DNA of 64,000 nt. It comes from a bacterium. Lineage in GTDB: Bacteria > Hinthialibacterota > Hinthialibacteria > H5-UNCL2. A program made the translations under genes and the position numbers. The stretch spans positions 126,329 through 190,328 of the forward strand of contig JABTUV010000008.1 in NCBI GenBank assembly GCA_015075175.1, read 5' to 3'. Below the pieces are notes generated by a model, which did not search any database, had not been told where the DNA came from, and was given only the letters and a program-made list of their open reading frames with translations. This document shows positions 35,527-44,294 of the stretch, one piece after another. Each line of letters opens with the position of its first letter. Position 1 is the first letter of the stretch.

Positions 35527-36378
35527 ATGATGGGCGACTTGGGCCGGCATCGCCGGAACTGGTGCATTGGGGCGGCCATGGCCGGCCTTGCGGCCGCGCT
35601 CTGGCTGGCTCCCGTCGCCCATGCCCAGGCGACCGGCGGGCCTTCCGTCACCTTCGACCTCTCCTCGGCGGAGCAGCCCCGCGACGTCGCCGTGGTCCTG
35701 CAAATCCTCTTTCTCCTCACCGTCCTCTCGCTGGCGCCCGCCATCCTCATGCTCACGACCTGCTTCACGCGCATCGTCATCGTGCTCTCCTTCCTGCGCC
35801 GCGCCCTGGGGACCAACCAGACCCCCTCCAACCAGATCATCGTGGGGCTTTCTTTGTTCCTGACCTTCTTCATCATGGCGCCGACCTGGAAGGAAGTGCA
35901 CGAGCGGGCCATCCGCCCCTACCTGGCGGGCGAGTTCCAGCCCATCCAGCGCAGCGTGGCGCGGGACGGCGAGACCGCCAGCGAGACCGTCACGCCCTTC
36001 CAGCAGGCCGTCGAGGCCGCGCTCTCCCCCATGCGCAACTTCATGTTCGCCCAACTGGGCGACAAGGGCGAAAGCAACGTGGTGCTTTTTCTCGGCATGT
36101 CCGGCCGGCCCACAGAGGTGCAGACGCTGGACGACATCCCCACCTACGTGCTCGTGCCCGCGTTCGTGGTCGCCGAACTGCACCGCGCCTTCATCATCAG
36201 CTTTCTCTTGTTTCTACCTTTCATGGTCATAGACATCGTGACCAGCTCCATCCTCATGTCGATGGGCATGATCATGCTGCCGCCGGTGCTGATTTCGCTG
36301 CCTTTCAAGCTGCTCCTGTTCGTGATGGTGGACGGATGGACGCTGCTGGTGGACAACCTGGGACGAGGATTCGCATAA
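35527..36378 (+). CDS. fliP: Flagellar export gate protein FliP
   Basis: About 283 residues from ATG 35527 (ATG 35530 is equally possible). A cleavable signal peptide ends VAHA (RNWCIGAAMAGLAAALWLAP). Core motifs: LSLAPAILMLTTCFTRIVIV, SFLRRALGTNQTPSNQIIVG, PTYVLVPAFVVAELHRAFII and the end LISLPFKLLLFVMVDGW. FliP5-FliQ4-FliR1 form the export gate in the MS-ring. An in-frame extension back to 35407 reads through a repeat and is rejected. Confidence 0.96.
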   Translation: MMGDLGRHRRNWCIGAAMAGLAAALWLAPVAHAQATGGPSVTFDLSSAEQPRDVAVVLQILFLLTVLSLAPAILMLTTCFTRIVIVLSFLRRALGTNQTPSNQIIVGLSLFLTFFIMAPTWKEVHERAIRPYLAGEFQPIQRSVARDGETASETVTPFQQAVEAALSPMRNFMFAQLGDKGESNVVLFLGMSGRPTEVQTLDDIPTYVLVPAFVVAELHRAFIISFLLFLPFMVIDIVTSSILMSMGMIMLPPVLISLPFKLLLFVMVDGWTLLVDNLGRGFA

Positions 36379-36388
36379 GGAGGATGAC

Positions 36389-36661
36389 ATGCCCGATGGA
36401 GTCGTGGTAACCATCGCGCGCGACATGCTGGTGACCTCGCTGATTTTGGCCCTGCCGCCGCTGGGATTCGGCCTCGTGGTGGGGCTCGTGGTCTCCGTCT
36501 TTCAGGCGCTGACGCAGATTCACGACCAGACGCTGGTGTTTGTGCCCAAGATCATCGCCGTGGCGGTCGTGCTGATCCTGTTCATGCCCTTCATGCTCAA
36601 GGTGATGCTGGATTACACCAACGAACTGTTCGCCGCGTTCAATTACTTCGCGGCGTTTTAG
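36389..36661 (+). CDS. fliQ: Flagellar export gate protein FliQ
   Basis: 90 residues, standard. Two TM helices form a hairpin (ALPPLGFGLVVGLVVSVFQA; IIAVAVVLILFMPFMLKVML). It has FQALTQIHDQTLVFVPKI, the FliQ signature. AAGGAGGATGAC precedes ATG 36389. Ten bases after fliP. Confidence 0.97.
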   Translation: MPDGVVVTIARDMLVTSLILALPPLGFGLVVGLVVSVFQALTQIHDQTLVFVPKIIAVAVVLILFMPFMLKVMLDYTNELFAAFNYFAAF

Positions 36662-36792
36662 TCATGGGACCGTCGCCGATTTCCCACGACTGCCCGCATG
36701 GAGCCGGCCGGCCGCCGGCCAGTCGGCGCCTGGCCCTTGCGCTGGACGGGGGCAGCCCAGGTTCTTGGGCCGGCCGGAGCTTCGCCGATCGG

Positions 36793-36937
36793 GATTAAGA
36801 GTAAGATTAAGAGCAAGAGTAAGATCAAGAGCAGAGTAGATCAAGAGCAAGAGTAAGATCAAGAGCAAGAGTAAGATCAAGAGCAAGAGTAAGATCAAGA
36901 GCAAGAGTAAGATTAAGATTAAGATTAAGATTAAGAG
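36793..36937 (+). repeat. AAGAGC/AAGAGT/AAGATC/AAGATT hexamer tract before fliR
   Basis: About 24 purine-rich hexamer units. The third-to-last units change to ATTAAG, as in the 1767 tract. It ends nine bases before the fliR ATG, so it occupies the ribosome-binding region (AAGAGACGGGGCG). The preceding 36662-36790 is a GC-rich palindromic stretch (GCCGGCCGGCCGCCGGCC) without a gene. Confidence 0.93.
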
Positions 36938-36945
36938 ACGGGGCG

Positions 36946-37728
36946 ATGGCCGAATTCCTCAACTGGCAGCTTGCGCGATTCATCGTCTTCCTCATGTTAT
37001 TCGTGAGGGTGCTGGCGGTGTTTTCAGTGGCGCCGGTGGTCGGCAGCCGGGCGGTGCCCTTTCCTCTGCGGGGGGCGCTGGCGCTGGGTCTGGCGCTGAT
37101 TCTCACCGTCGGAATGCCCCACGTCGCGGTCCAATACACCACCGGCATGGGCCTTCTCTGGGCCGCCATCCAGGAGGCGCTGTTGGGCGTCGCCATCGGC
37201 TTCATCGCGCTCCTGCTCTTCGAGGCGCTGCAGGTCGCCGGCGAGGTGATGGGCATGCAGATCGGCTTCGCCCTCGCCGACATCGTCGATCCCATTACCA
37301 GCGAGAATACTTCGCTGGTGGGGCAGATTTACTATCTCCTGGCCACGCTGGTCTTCGTTCTGATCGACGGCCCCATGATGATCGTCACCAGTCTCCACGG
37401 CAGTTTCGCGCACGTGCCGCCGGGGACCGCGTTGGCCTCCGCCGATTCCGGCCGCGCCATCGTCGAGCTCTTCTCGGTGGTGCTCCTGGCGGCGGTGCAG
37501 TTCGCCGCGCCCATCGTTGTCAGCATGTTGCTGGTTTCCATCGCCATGGGCGTCATCGGTCGCACCGTGCCCCAGTTCAACATCCTCTTCGTGGGCATTC
37601 CCGTGCGCACCCTGATCGGACTGGCCGTCATGGTGCTGGCGCTGCAATACACCGTCTACCGGCTGGTGGGCCTGATCGAGCTTCTGCCTGGGGAGATCGA
37701 GACCGTGGTCGCCGGCTTTGCCGGTTAA
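36946..37728 (+). CDS. fliR: Flagellar export gate protein FliR
   Basis: 260 residues with about six hydrophobic segments. Family text: RFIVFLMLFVRVLAVFSVAP, QIGFALADIVDPITSENTSL and GVIGRTVPQFNILFVGIPVR. The ribosome site overlaps the hexamer repeat; ATG 36946 begins MAEFLNWQLARF. Next gene flhB starts 15 bases later. Confidence 0.95.
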   Translation: MAEFLNWQLARFIVFLMLFVRVLAVFSVAPVVGSRAVPFPLRGALALGLALILTVGMPHVAVQYTTGMGLLWAAIQEALLGVAIGFIALLLFEALQVAGEVMGMQIGFALADIVDPITSENTSLVGQIYYLLATLVFVLIDGPMMIVTSLHGSFAHVPPGTALASADSGRAIVELFSVVLLAAVQFAAPIVVSMLLVSIAMGVIGRTVPQFNILFVGIPVRTLIGLAVMVLALQYTVYRLVGLIELLPGEIETVVAGFAG

Positions 37729-37743
37729 GGGGGGTGAGGCGCT

Positions 37744-38834
37744 TTGCCTGAAAGCGAAACCGGACAGGAACGCACCATTCCCCTCACGCCGCGCCGCCGC
37801 CAGCAGCTGCGCCAGGAGGGAAACGTCGCCAAGAGCCAGGAAGTCAACACCGTGGCGGTGCTGTTCGTGGGCCTCCTGGTCTTCTATTTCCTCGTGGGCG
37901 CCACCATGAAGGACTTCGGGCGGTTGATCGTCGCCACGCTGGATCGCATCAACGACTGGACGCTCAACGAGGAGGAGACGTTTCTCCTGATGGTCGAGAT
38001 GATCAAGGACAGCCTGTGGATCGCGCTGCCGTACCTGGTATTCCTGGCGCTGGCGGCGGCGCTGGCCAACTTCATGCAGGTGGGAGTGATCCTCTCCGGC
38101 AAGCCGATCACGCCCCGCCTGGACCGCATCAGCCCGCTCTCCGGCTGGCGGCGCATCTTCTCCTGGCGCGGAACCGCCGAGATGATCAAGTCCATGGTCA
38201 AGATCGGCGTGGTGGGTTACATCGCCTACCTCGTGATCGACTGGAGCCTGCCCTACCTGGCGCAGACGGTGGCCTTTTCGCTGCGCGAACAACTGGCCTT
38301 CGCCGGCGGTCTCTCGCTGCGGCTGGTGTTCTACACCACCCTGGCCCTATTGGCATTGGCCATCGCCGATTTCGGCTTCCAGCGTTGGCAGTACGAGCGC
38401 GAGCATCGCCTCACCCCCGAGGAGCTGAAGCGCGAGCTGCGCGAGACCGAGGGCGACCCGCAAATCCGCGCCCGGGTGCGACAGATCCAGCGCGAGATGG
38501 CCCGCCGCCGCATGATGGCCGAAGTCCCCGCGCCACCGTGGTGGTCACCAACCCCACCCAGTTCGCCGTCGCCCTCCGCTACCACAGCCGCGAGTGCGAG
38601 GCGCCCGTGGTGCTGGCCAAGGGGCGCGGCTTCCTGGCCGCCCGCATCCGCGAGATCGCCGTGGAGCACGACATCCCCATCGTCGAGAATCCCCCCCTCG
38701 CGCAGGCCCTCTACAAGGCCACCCGACCGGGCATGGAAATCCCCGAGCATCTCTACACCGCCGTGGCCGAGGTGCTCGCCTACGTGCACAAAATGGGACA
38801 ACTCAGCGCCGAAGTCGTCGGCGCCCCGGCATGA
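37744..38834 (+). CDS. flhB: Flagellar export switch protein FlhB, one frameshift, NPTQ cleavage-site variant
   Basis: About 364 residues from TTG 37744. N-terminal signature: [24 protein letters not shown]. Four TM helices and the linker [20 protein letters not shown] precede [25 protein letters not shown] missing C near 38529 shifts the frame; beyond it the cytoplasmic FlhB-C domain continues ([48 protein letters not shown]). The autocleavage motif, normally NPTH, is NPTQ here. Asn-Pro is kept, so cleavage may still occur. The change lies 30-40 bases from the frameshift and could be a base error. Confidence 0.92.
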
Positions 38835-38842
38835 GATAGCCC

Positions 38843-40981
38843 ATGGCCAACGAGACACGCGCCGGCTTCTGGACACGGATTCAATGGACGGACCTCCTGG
38901 CCCCCGCCCTCATGGTGGTGGTGCTGGGCATCATGCTCATCCGCATCCCGCCCAACCTCCTGGATTTTCTGCTCGTCATCGACATCGCCGGTTCCCTGGT
39001 GGTGCTCCTGGTCGGCTTCTACATCATCAAGCCGCTGGAGTTCTCGACCTTCCCGGCGATTCTGCTGGTGGCCACGCTCTACCGGCTGTCGCTCAACGTC
39101 GCCAGCACCAAGCTGATCCTGTCGGAGACGACGCTGGCCTCGCCGCAGGACAAGGCGGGCAACCTGATCAAGTTTTTCGGGCGCTACGTGGCGGGGGACG
39201 ATCCGGTGGTGGGCATCGTGATCTTCGCCATTCTGGTTTTGATCATGTTCGTGGTGATCACGCGGGGCGCGGGGCGCATCGCCGAAGTGGCGGCGCGTTT
39301 CACCCTGGACGCCATGCCGGGCAAGCAGATGGCCATTGACGCGGACCTAAACTCGGGGTTGATCTCCGAAGCAGACGCGCGCCGCCGCCGCGCCGAGATC
39401 GCCCGCGAGGCCGACTTCTACGGCGCCATGGACGGCGCTTCCAAGTTCGTGCGCGGCGACGCCATCGCCGGCCTTTTCATCACCCTCATCAATATCCTGG
39501 GCGGCATCGTGATCGGCCTTCTGCGCGACAACCTGCCTTTCGGCGAAGTGGTGCGAAACTACACCATCCTGACCATCGGCGACGGGCTGGTGACGCAGAT
39601 ACCCGCGTTGCTCGTGGCCACCGCCGCGGGCATCGTCACCACCCGCGCGGCGGGCGAGACCACGCTGGGCAAGAACCTCTTCCAGCAGATTTTCGCGCAG
39701 TCGGCGGCGCTGGGCATCGCCTCGGGGACCATGGCGGTGCTGGGTTTGTTCGGCCTCTTTGACGCGCAGTCGCGCGGCATCGCCCTGCCTTCGCTGGTGA
39801 TTGCGGGACTCTTGGCCTACGGAGCCTGGCGCATCCGCCGCGAGGGCGAGGAGCGCGTGGCGCGCGAGAAGACCGAGGCCGCCGCCGCCGCCGCCACCGC
39901 CGCCGCCCGCGAACCCGAAAAAGTCGAGGCCCTGCTCACCGTCGATCCCATGGAAATTCGCATCGGCTACGCCCTCATCCCCATCGTGGACGCCGCCCAG
40001 GGAGGGGACCTGCTGGATCGCGTCAAGGAGATTCGCCGCAAGATGGCCATGGAGCTGGGCATCGTGGTCCCGCCCATCCGCATCTGCGACGACATGCATC
40101 TGGATCCGCGCGTCTACAGCATTCGCATCCGCGGCGTCCAGGTGGGTCACGGCGATCTGTCGCCCGACGGCTTCCTCGTGATGAGTCCGGACAGCGATTT
40201 GTCCGCCGTGCCCGGCACGCGCACGACCGAGCCGGCCTTCGGCCTGCCCGCCAAGTGGATTGAGAAGGACCAGCGCCGCCGCGCCGAGATGGCCGGCTAC
40301 AACGTGATCGAGCCGGCCGCCGTGCTGGCCACGCATCTGACGGAAGTCATCCGCGGCCACGCCGCGCAACTGCTGGGCCGCCAGGAGGTGCAACAACTGC
40401 TCGACAACCTGCGCGAGGCCCAGCCGGTAGTCGTGCGGGAACTGTTGGAGGTCGCCCAGGTCAAGCTGGGCACGGTGCAAAAGACGCTTCAGAACCTCCT
40501 GCGCGAGCGCGTACCCATCCGCAACCTGGCCACCATTTTGGAGACCATCGCCGATTACGCCGACCGCACCAACCACAATCCCGAGCTTCTGGCCGAGTAC
40601 GCGCGCATGGCGCTGGCGCGTTCGATCGTGGATCGGCATCTGGGGCCGGACCGGCGGCTGGGCGTGATCACGCTGGATCCCGAGTTGGAGCAGGCGCTGG
40701 TGGAAGGCATCTCGCGGGGCGGCGAGCCGGGCTACGGCGCGGTGGATCCGCGCCTGACCGACGCCCTGGTGCGCGCGGTCGAGGAGGAAGCGGCGCGCCG
40801 CTCGGCGGCGGGCGCCGAAGCCATCCTCTTGGTCAATCCGCAGGTGCGACTCTTCGTGCGCCGGGTGCTGGAGCGGACCCTGCCCGGCGTCACGGTTCTC
40901 AGCTACAACGAAATCACACCCGACGTGCGCGTGGAGCGGGTGGGAACGGTGAGGTCTCCCGGTGCGAGTCAAGAAGTTTAG
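38843..40981 (+). CDS. flhA: Flagellar export gate protein FlhA
   Basis: 712 residues, intact. Seven to eight N-terminal TM helices have the FHIPEP-family loop FTLDAMPGKQMAIDADLNSG-LISEADARRRRAEI. The cytoplasmic domain from residue about 350 includes MAMELGIVVPPIRICDDMHL and RELLEVAQVKLGTVQKTLQN-LLRERVPIRNLATILE. A notable Ala-rich stretch joins the two parts (about 39870-39910). FlhA docks export substrates and chaperones. It overlaps the flhF start by 20 bases. Confidence 0.97.
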   Translation: MANETRAGFWTRIQWTDLLAPALMVVVLGIMLIRIPPNLLDFLLVIDIAGSLVVLLVGFYIIKPLEFSTFPAILLVATLYRLSLNVASTKLILSETTLASPQDKAGNLIKFFGRYVAGDDPVVGIVIFAILVLIMFVVITRGAGRIAEVAARFTLDAMPGKQMAIDADLNSGLISEADARRRRAEIAREADFYGAMDGASKFVRGDAIAGLFITLINILGGIVIGLLRDNLPFGEVVRNYTILTIGDGLVTQIPALLVATAAGIVTTRAAGETTLGKNLFQQIFAQSAALGIASGTMAVLGLFGLFDAQSRGIALPSLVIAGLLAYGAWRIRREGEERVAREKTEAAAAAATAAAREPEKVEALLTVDPMEIRIGYALIPIVDAAQGGDLLDRVKEIRRKMAMELGIVVPPIRICDDMHLDPRVYSIRIRGVQVGHGDLSPDGFLVMSPDSDLSAVPGTRTTEPAFGLPAKWIEKDQRRRAEMAGYNVIEPAAVLATHLTEVIRGHAAQLLGRQEVQQLLDNLREAQPVVVRELLEVAQVKLGTVQKTLQNLLRERVPIRNLATILETIADYADRTNHNPELLAEYARMALARSIVDRHLGPDRRLGVITLDPELEQALVEGISRGGEPGYGAVDPRLTDALVRAVEEEAARRSAAGAEAILLVNPQVRLFVRRVLERTLPGVTVLSYNEITPDVRVERVGTVRSPGASQEV

Positions 40982-42398
40982 AGCCAGCAGCGTGGCGGCG
41001 GCCATGAGCATGGTCAAAGCCGAGTTCGGCGAGGACGCCGTGATCCTGGACAGCCGGCGCATCCAACGTCGCTTCTTTGGTCTCCTGGGACGGGAAGCGG
41101 TGGAGGTGACGGCGGCCTTGGACGTGCGCAAGCGGGGGCGCGAGGAGAAGACGCGGGTGGCGGTCGCGCCGCTGGTCCCGCGGGCGTCCATCGACGTGCG
41201 CCAGGAGGCGATTCTGCCCAGCGGGCGCGCGCCGGAAGGCGGCGCCTCCGCCACGGCGGTGGCGCGCGCGCTGCAAATCTCGCGCGCCGAGCGCGCCGAC
41301 GACCTGCGCCTGAAGAGCCTGGAGGGGCAGATCGCCCAGATCTCCTCGCTCCTGGAGACGCTCGTCTCGCAGCGCGCCGCGCGCGAAGAGAGCGACGCCC
41401 TCTTCGGCGGCGCCGTCGCCGATCTCTACCATGCCCTTCTGGCTTCCGACGTGGACGCCTCGCTTGCCCAGGACCTCTGCGCCGAACTGGTCAAGCACGG
41501 CTGGTCCGAGCTCTCCGCCCTCTACGCGCACCTGCGGGAGCTGCTCATCGCCCGTCCCTTTACCACCGGTCCGCTTTACGCCGCCCAGCCGCCGTCCGAG
41601 TCGCCGTCGCCCGCCGGTCCCCGCATCGTCGTGCTGGTCGGGCCGACCGGCGTCGGCAAGACCACGACTCTCGCCAAGATTTCCGCCGACCTGATCGTCT
41701 ACAACGAGCAGCCGGTCGCCTACATCACGCAGGACACCTACCGCCTGGCGGCCAGCGAGCAGTTGGAGAAATACGCCAATATCCTGGGTGTGCCGCTGAC
41801 GGTCGTGTATGAACCCGACGACTTCCGCGCCGCCGTCGAGCGGCAGAAGCACTGCCGTTACATCTTCGTGGACACGGCCGGCCGCAGCCAGCACAACGAG
41901 GGGCAGATGGTCGAGCTGGAGCGGCTGCTGGCGACCGCTCCCGAGGCCGAGGCCCATCTCGTGCTCTCGGCGGGAACCAAGAACCGCGAGCTCTACGACA
42001 CCGTAGAGCAGTTCTCGCGCATTCCCATCCGCAGTCTGATCTTCACCAAGCTGGACGAGGCGTTGACCTGCGGGTCGCTCTATTCCACCGCCTGGCGCAG
42101 CGGACTGCCCGTCTCCTATTGCACCAACGGGCAGAACGTGCCGGAAGACTTCTTCCCCGCGGACGGCGAGCGGCTGGCGGACCTGCTCCTGGAGAACGGG
42201 CGCGGCGTGATGCTGCGTGAGGCGGTCGGCGCCGCCTCAGGCGATGCCGCCAAAGGTGCGGCGGGATTGGGGGGCGCAGGGTCGGGCGGGGCGGAACCGG
42301 GTGGCCCAGGTCTCCAGACCTGTGACGCCCTCAGGCAGGAAGGCCCGAGCTACCCAGCCTGTAGCCGCCCATCCCAGATGGAGGCGCGTCAGCCATGA
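40962..42398 (+). CDS. flhF: Flagellar placement GTPase FlhF
   Basis: 478 residues from GTG 40962, overlapping flhA. N-terminal B domain: KKFRASSVAAAMSMVKAEFG-EDAVIL. The SRP-type GTPase domain has G1 GPTGVGKTTTLAKI, ITQDTYRLAASEQLEKYANI, G3 DTAGRSQ and G4 TKLD. FlhF with FlhG sets flagellar number and polar location. The last about 50 residues (after LLLENGRGVM) are Gly/Ala/Pro-rich and include the palindrome CAGGTCTCCAGACCTG (42309-42324). That tail appears repeat-derived rather than conserved. Confidence 0.94.
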   Translation: MRVKKFRASSVAAAMSMVKAEFGEDAVILDSRRIQRRFFGLLGREAVEVTAALDVRKRGREEKTRVAVAPLVPRASIDVRQEAILPSGRAPEGGASATAVARALQISRAERADDLRLKSLEGQIAQISSLLETLVSQRAAREESDALFGGAVADLYHALLASDVDASLAQDLCAELVKHGWSELSALYAHLRELLIARPFTTGPLYAAQPPSESPSPAGPRIVVLVGPTGVGKTTTLAKISADLIVYNEQPVAYITQDTYRLAASEQLEKYANILGVPLTVVYEPDDFRAAVERQKHCRYIFVDTAGRSQHNEGQMVELERLLATAPEAEAHLVLSAGTKNRELYDTVEQFSRIPIRSLIFTKLDEALTCGSLYSTAWRSGLPVSYCTNGQNVPEDFFPADGERLADLLLENGRGVMLREAVGAASGDAAKGAAGLGGAGSGGAEPGGPGLQTCDALRQEGPSYPACSRPSQMEARQP

Positions 42399-43353
42399 CG
42401 ATGCGGGAAGAGACCCCGGAACGCCGCGAGGGGCAGATCGACCAGGCGCTGGGCCTGCGGGAACTGGTCGCCAAGCGGGGCGATCCATTGCTGGAGGCGA
42501 GTGGGCGGATCATGCCCGCGCCGCGGCTGGTCGCGGACGGCGCCGCCCGCGTCATCACCATTACCAGCGGCAAGGGCGGCGTGGGCAAGACCAATGTGGT
42601 CGTCAATCTGGCCCTATGCCTGGCCGCCAAGGCAAGAAGGTGCTGATCTTCGACGCCGACCTCTCGCTGGCCAACGTCGACGTGCTCCTGGACCTGAAGC
42701 CCCGCTATACGCTGGAGGACGTGATCGCCGGCGAGCGCGCCCTGCCGGACGTGATCGTGTCCGCCGGCGAGCGCGTGCGCGTGATTCCCGCCGGCTCGGG
42801 CAGCGAACCCCTCGCCAACATCACGCCGGAGAACCTGGATCGATTGCTCTCCGGCCTGGAGACCGTTTCCGACGACGCGGACTTCCTGCTCGTCGATACG
42901 GGCGCGGGCGTCTCTGACAGCGTCTTGCGTTTCGCGGAGGCCGCCGACGAGACCATCGTCGTCACCACCGCGGAGCCGACCGCCAACCTGGATGCCTATT
43001 CCACCATCAAGATGCTGGTGCGGCGCAACCCGGAGACCAACCTGGGCCTCCTGGTGAACATGGCGCGGGACCGGCGCGAGGCGGCCGAGGCGCTGCGCAC
43101 GGTCATGCTGGTGACGCGCCAGTTCATGCGCGTGGAGGTCCGCAACCTGGGTTACATTCTGCGCGACGCCAACGTGCTCTCCGCGGTGCGCCGGCAGCAG
43201 CCGGTCGTGGCGTACAGCCCGCACTGCTCCGCCAGCAAGTGCTTCGCGCAGTTGGCCGACCGGTTCCTGGAGAGCGGCGCGCCGCGCCGCGCCGGCGGCG
43301 GGCTCCGCCGCTTCATGCAGCGACTGGCGGGGACGCTGCGGGGCAGGGAGTAA
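42395..43353 (+). CDS. flhG: Flagellar number regulator FlhG (MinD-like ATPase), one frameshift
   Basis: About 319 residues. ATG 42395 overlaps the flhF stop (ATGA). A short N-terminal helix carries QIDQALGLRELVAKRG. The deviant Walker A is SGKGGVGKTNVVVNLA. A missing G near 42631 (AAGGC for AAGGGC) shifts the frame before VLIFDADLSLANVDVLLDL. The remainder (LVDTGAGVSDSVLRFAEAAD, TTAEPTANLDAYSTIK) is typical FlhG/YlxH/FleN. It ends with a basic amphipathic C-terminal helix (LRRFMQRLAGTLRGRE), possibly a membrane-targeting sequence. Confidence 0.92.
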
Positions 43354-43390
43354 GATAACGAACGAGATCGCCAGTACGATCAGAATTACT

Positions 43391-43490
43391 ATGCCGGCCA
43401 GGAAATACCTGGCTTGGGACGGCGGGCGCACGCGCAGCACGCTGCGCAACTACGGCGTCTCAATGCCGGGTAGAGTGTGGCCGACGTAAT
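43391..43490 (+). repeat. GCCAGG(N)AATACCTGGC element, 'empty' copy
   Basis: Has the same ends as 6546-6705 (GGCCAGGAAATACCTGGCTT ... GGCGTCTCAATGCCGGGTAG, TGTGGCCGACG), but GCGCAGCAC joins directly to GCTGCGCAACTACGGCG. It occupies the flhG to 43513 gap. Confidence 0.85.
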
Positions 43491-43512
43491 AACGGCGTGA
43501 GGTCAGCGGACC

Positions 43513-44079
43513 ATGCATCCCAGCATCGACCTTGACGAAGACGAGCGACGCGAGATGATGCAGGTGAAGATCGCCGAGAAGCGGTTTCGGGCGGCTTTGG
43601 TCAACAACCGCGACCGCATCGCTTTTTTCTTCGGCGCGGTCGCCTTTGTCTGGATTCTCTTCCTGTGCGTGATGGCGGGCAAGTCCCCCCTCTCGGCGTT
43701 CGTCTACTCGATGCTGGCGATGCTGGTGATGGGGGTGCTGGGATTTGCGTGCGGCACGCTCCTGTTGCGCTGCACGTTCACGGAGGAGTTCGCGCGGCAG
43801 CACATGCGCAAGGCGGGGCCGCGCACGCGGCGGGTGCGCATGACGGTGCGGGCGGACCGGGCGCAGCCGGGCATGATCCTGGAGCGCGCCGCTCTGGCGG
43901 CCGACGGCCGCCAGGTCCTGCTGTCGGGCACGCGCCTGACCGCCGAGGACATTCTCAAGTTGCGCCAGGCCGGCGCGCGGGAAATCTCCGTGATTACCGA
44001 GATTCAGGACGTCGAGGAGTCGGAAACGGGCGAGGCCGGCGCCCCCCAGTCCCCGCCGCAGAACGCGAAATCGCAGTAG
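43513..44079 (+). CDS. Two-TM protein with an HD-GYP-preceding-type 'PGM...G' domain
   Basis: 188 residues. Two TM helices (about 36-56 and 63-86: FFFGAVAFVWILFLCVMAG; FVYSMLAMLVMGVLGFACGT). A soluble domain of about 60 residues follows (RADRAQPGMILERAALAADG, then QVLLSGTRLTAEDILKLRQAG, REISVI). This matches the small ELRPGM.L..D..DGR.LL..GT.LT...I..L...G...V.V module usually found before HD-GYP or in PilZ-linked proteins. No catalytic HD-GYP is present. It sits between flhG and fliA, so a role in motility regulation is plausible but unproven. Confidence 0.72.
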   Translation: MHPSIDLDEDERREMMQVKIAEKRFRAALVNNRDRIAFFFGAVAFVWILFLCVMAGKSPLSAFVYSMLAMLVMGVLGFACGTLLLRCTFTEEFARQHMRKAGPRTRRVRMTVRADRAQPGMILERAALAADGRQVLLSGTRLTAEDILKLRQAGAREISVITEIQDVEESETGEAGAPQSPPQNAKSQ

Positions 44080-44162
44080 TGCCCGCGGGATTTGGGGAGT
44101 AACATGATGAAGCGGCCGGACAGGGAGGGCCGTGTCGTTTCAAGAAGGGCGGCAGTGAACAA

Positions 44163-44256
44163 GCCGTCCTCTCGATATGCGGCGCGACGTGACCGCGCGC
44201 ACTTTGCGCGGGCAAACAAGCGCGTCGCTACTCGAGGACTCGGTCATTCTTTTCCG
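44163..44256 (+). repeat. CTCGATA...CTACTCGAGGAC hairpin element (copy 3)
   Basis: GCCGTCCTCTCGATATGCGG arm, an inner stem (GCGCGCACTTTGCGCGGGC), then GTCGCTACTCGAGGACTCGG and TCATTCTTTTCCGG. It separates the membrane protein gene from fliA. Confidence 0.88.
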
Positions 44257-44294
44257 GCGGGTGTTCTTACGGACATGGCAATGAGGTCGGCGTT

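Noticed and set aside
44274-44291. Second sigma-54 promoter (TGGCAATGAGGTCGGC) before fliA
   Set aside because: GG to GC spacing is eleven bases, not ten, and the -12 part is poor.
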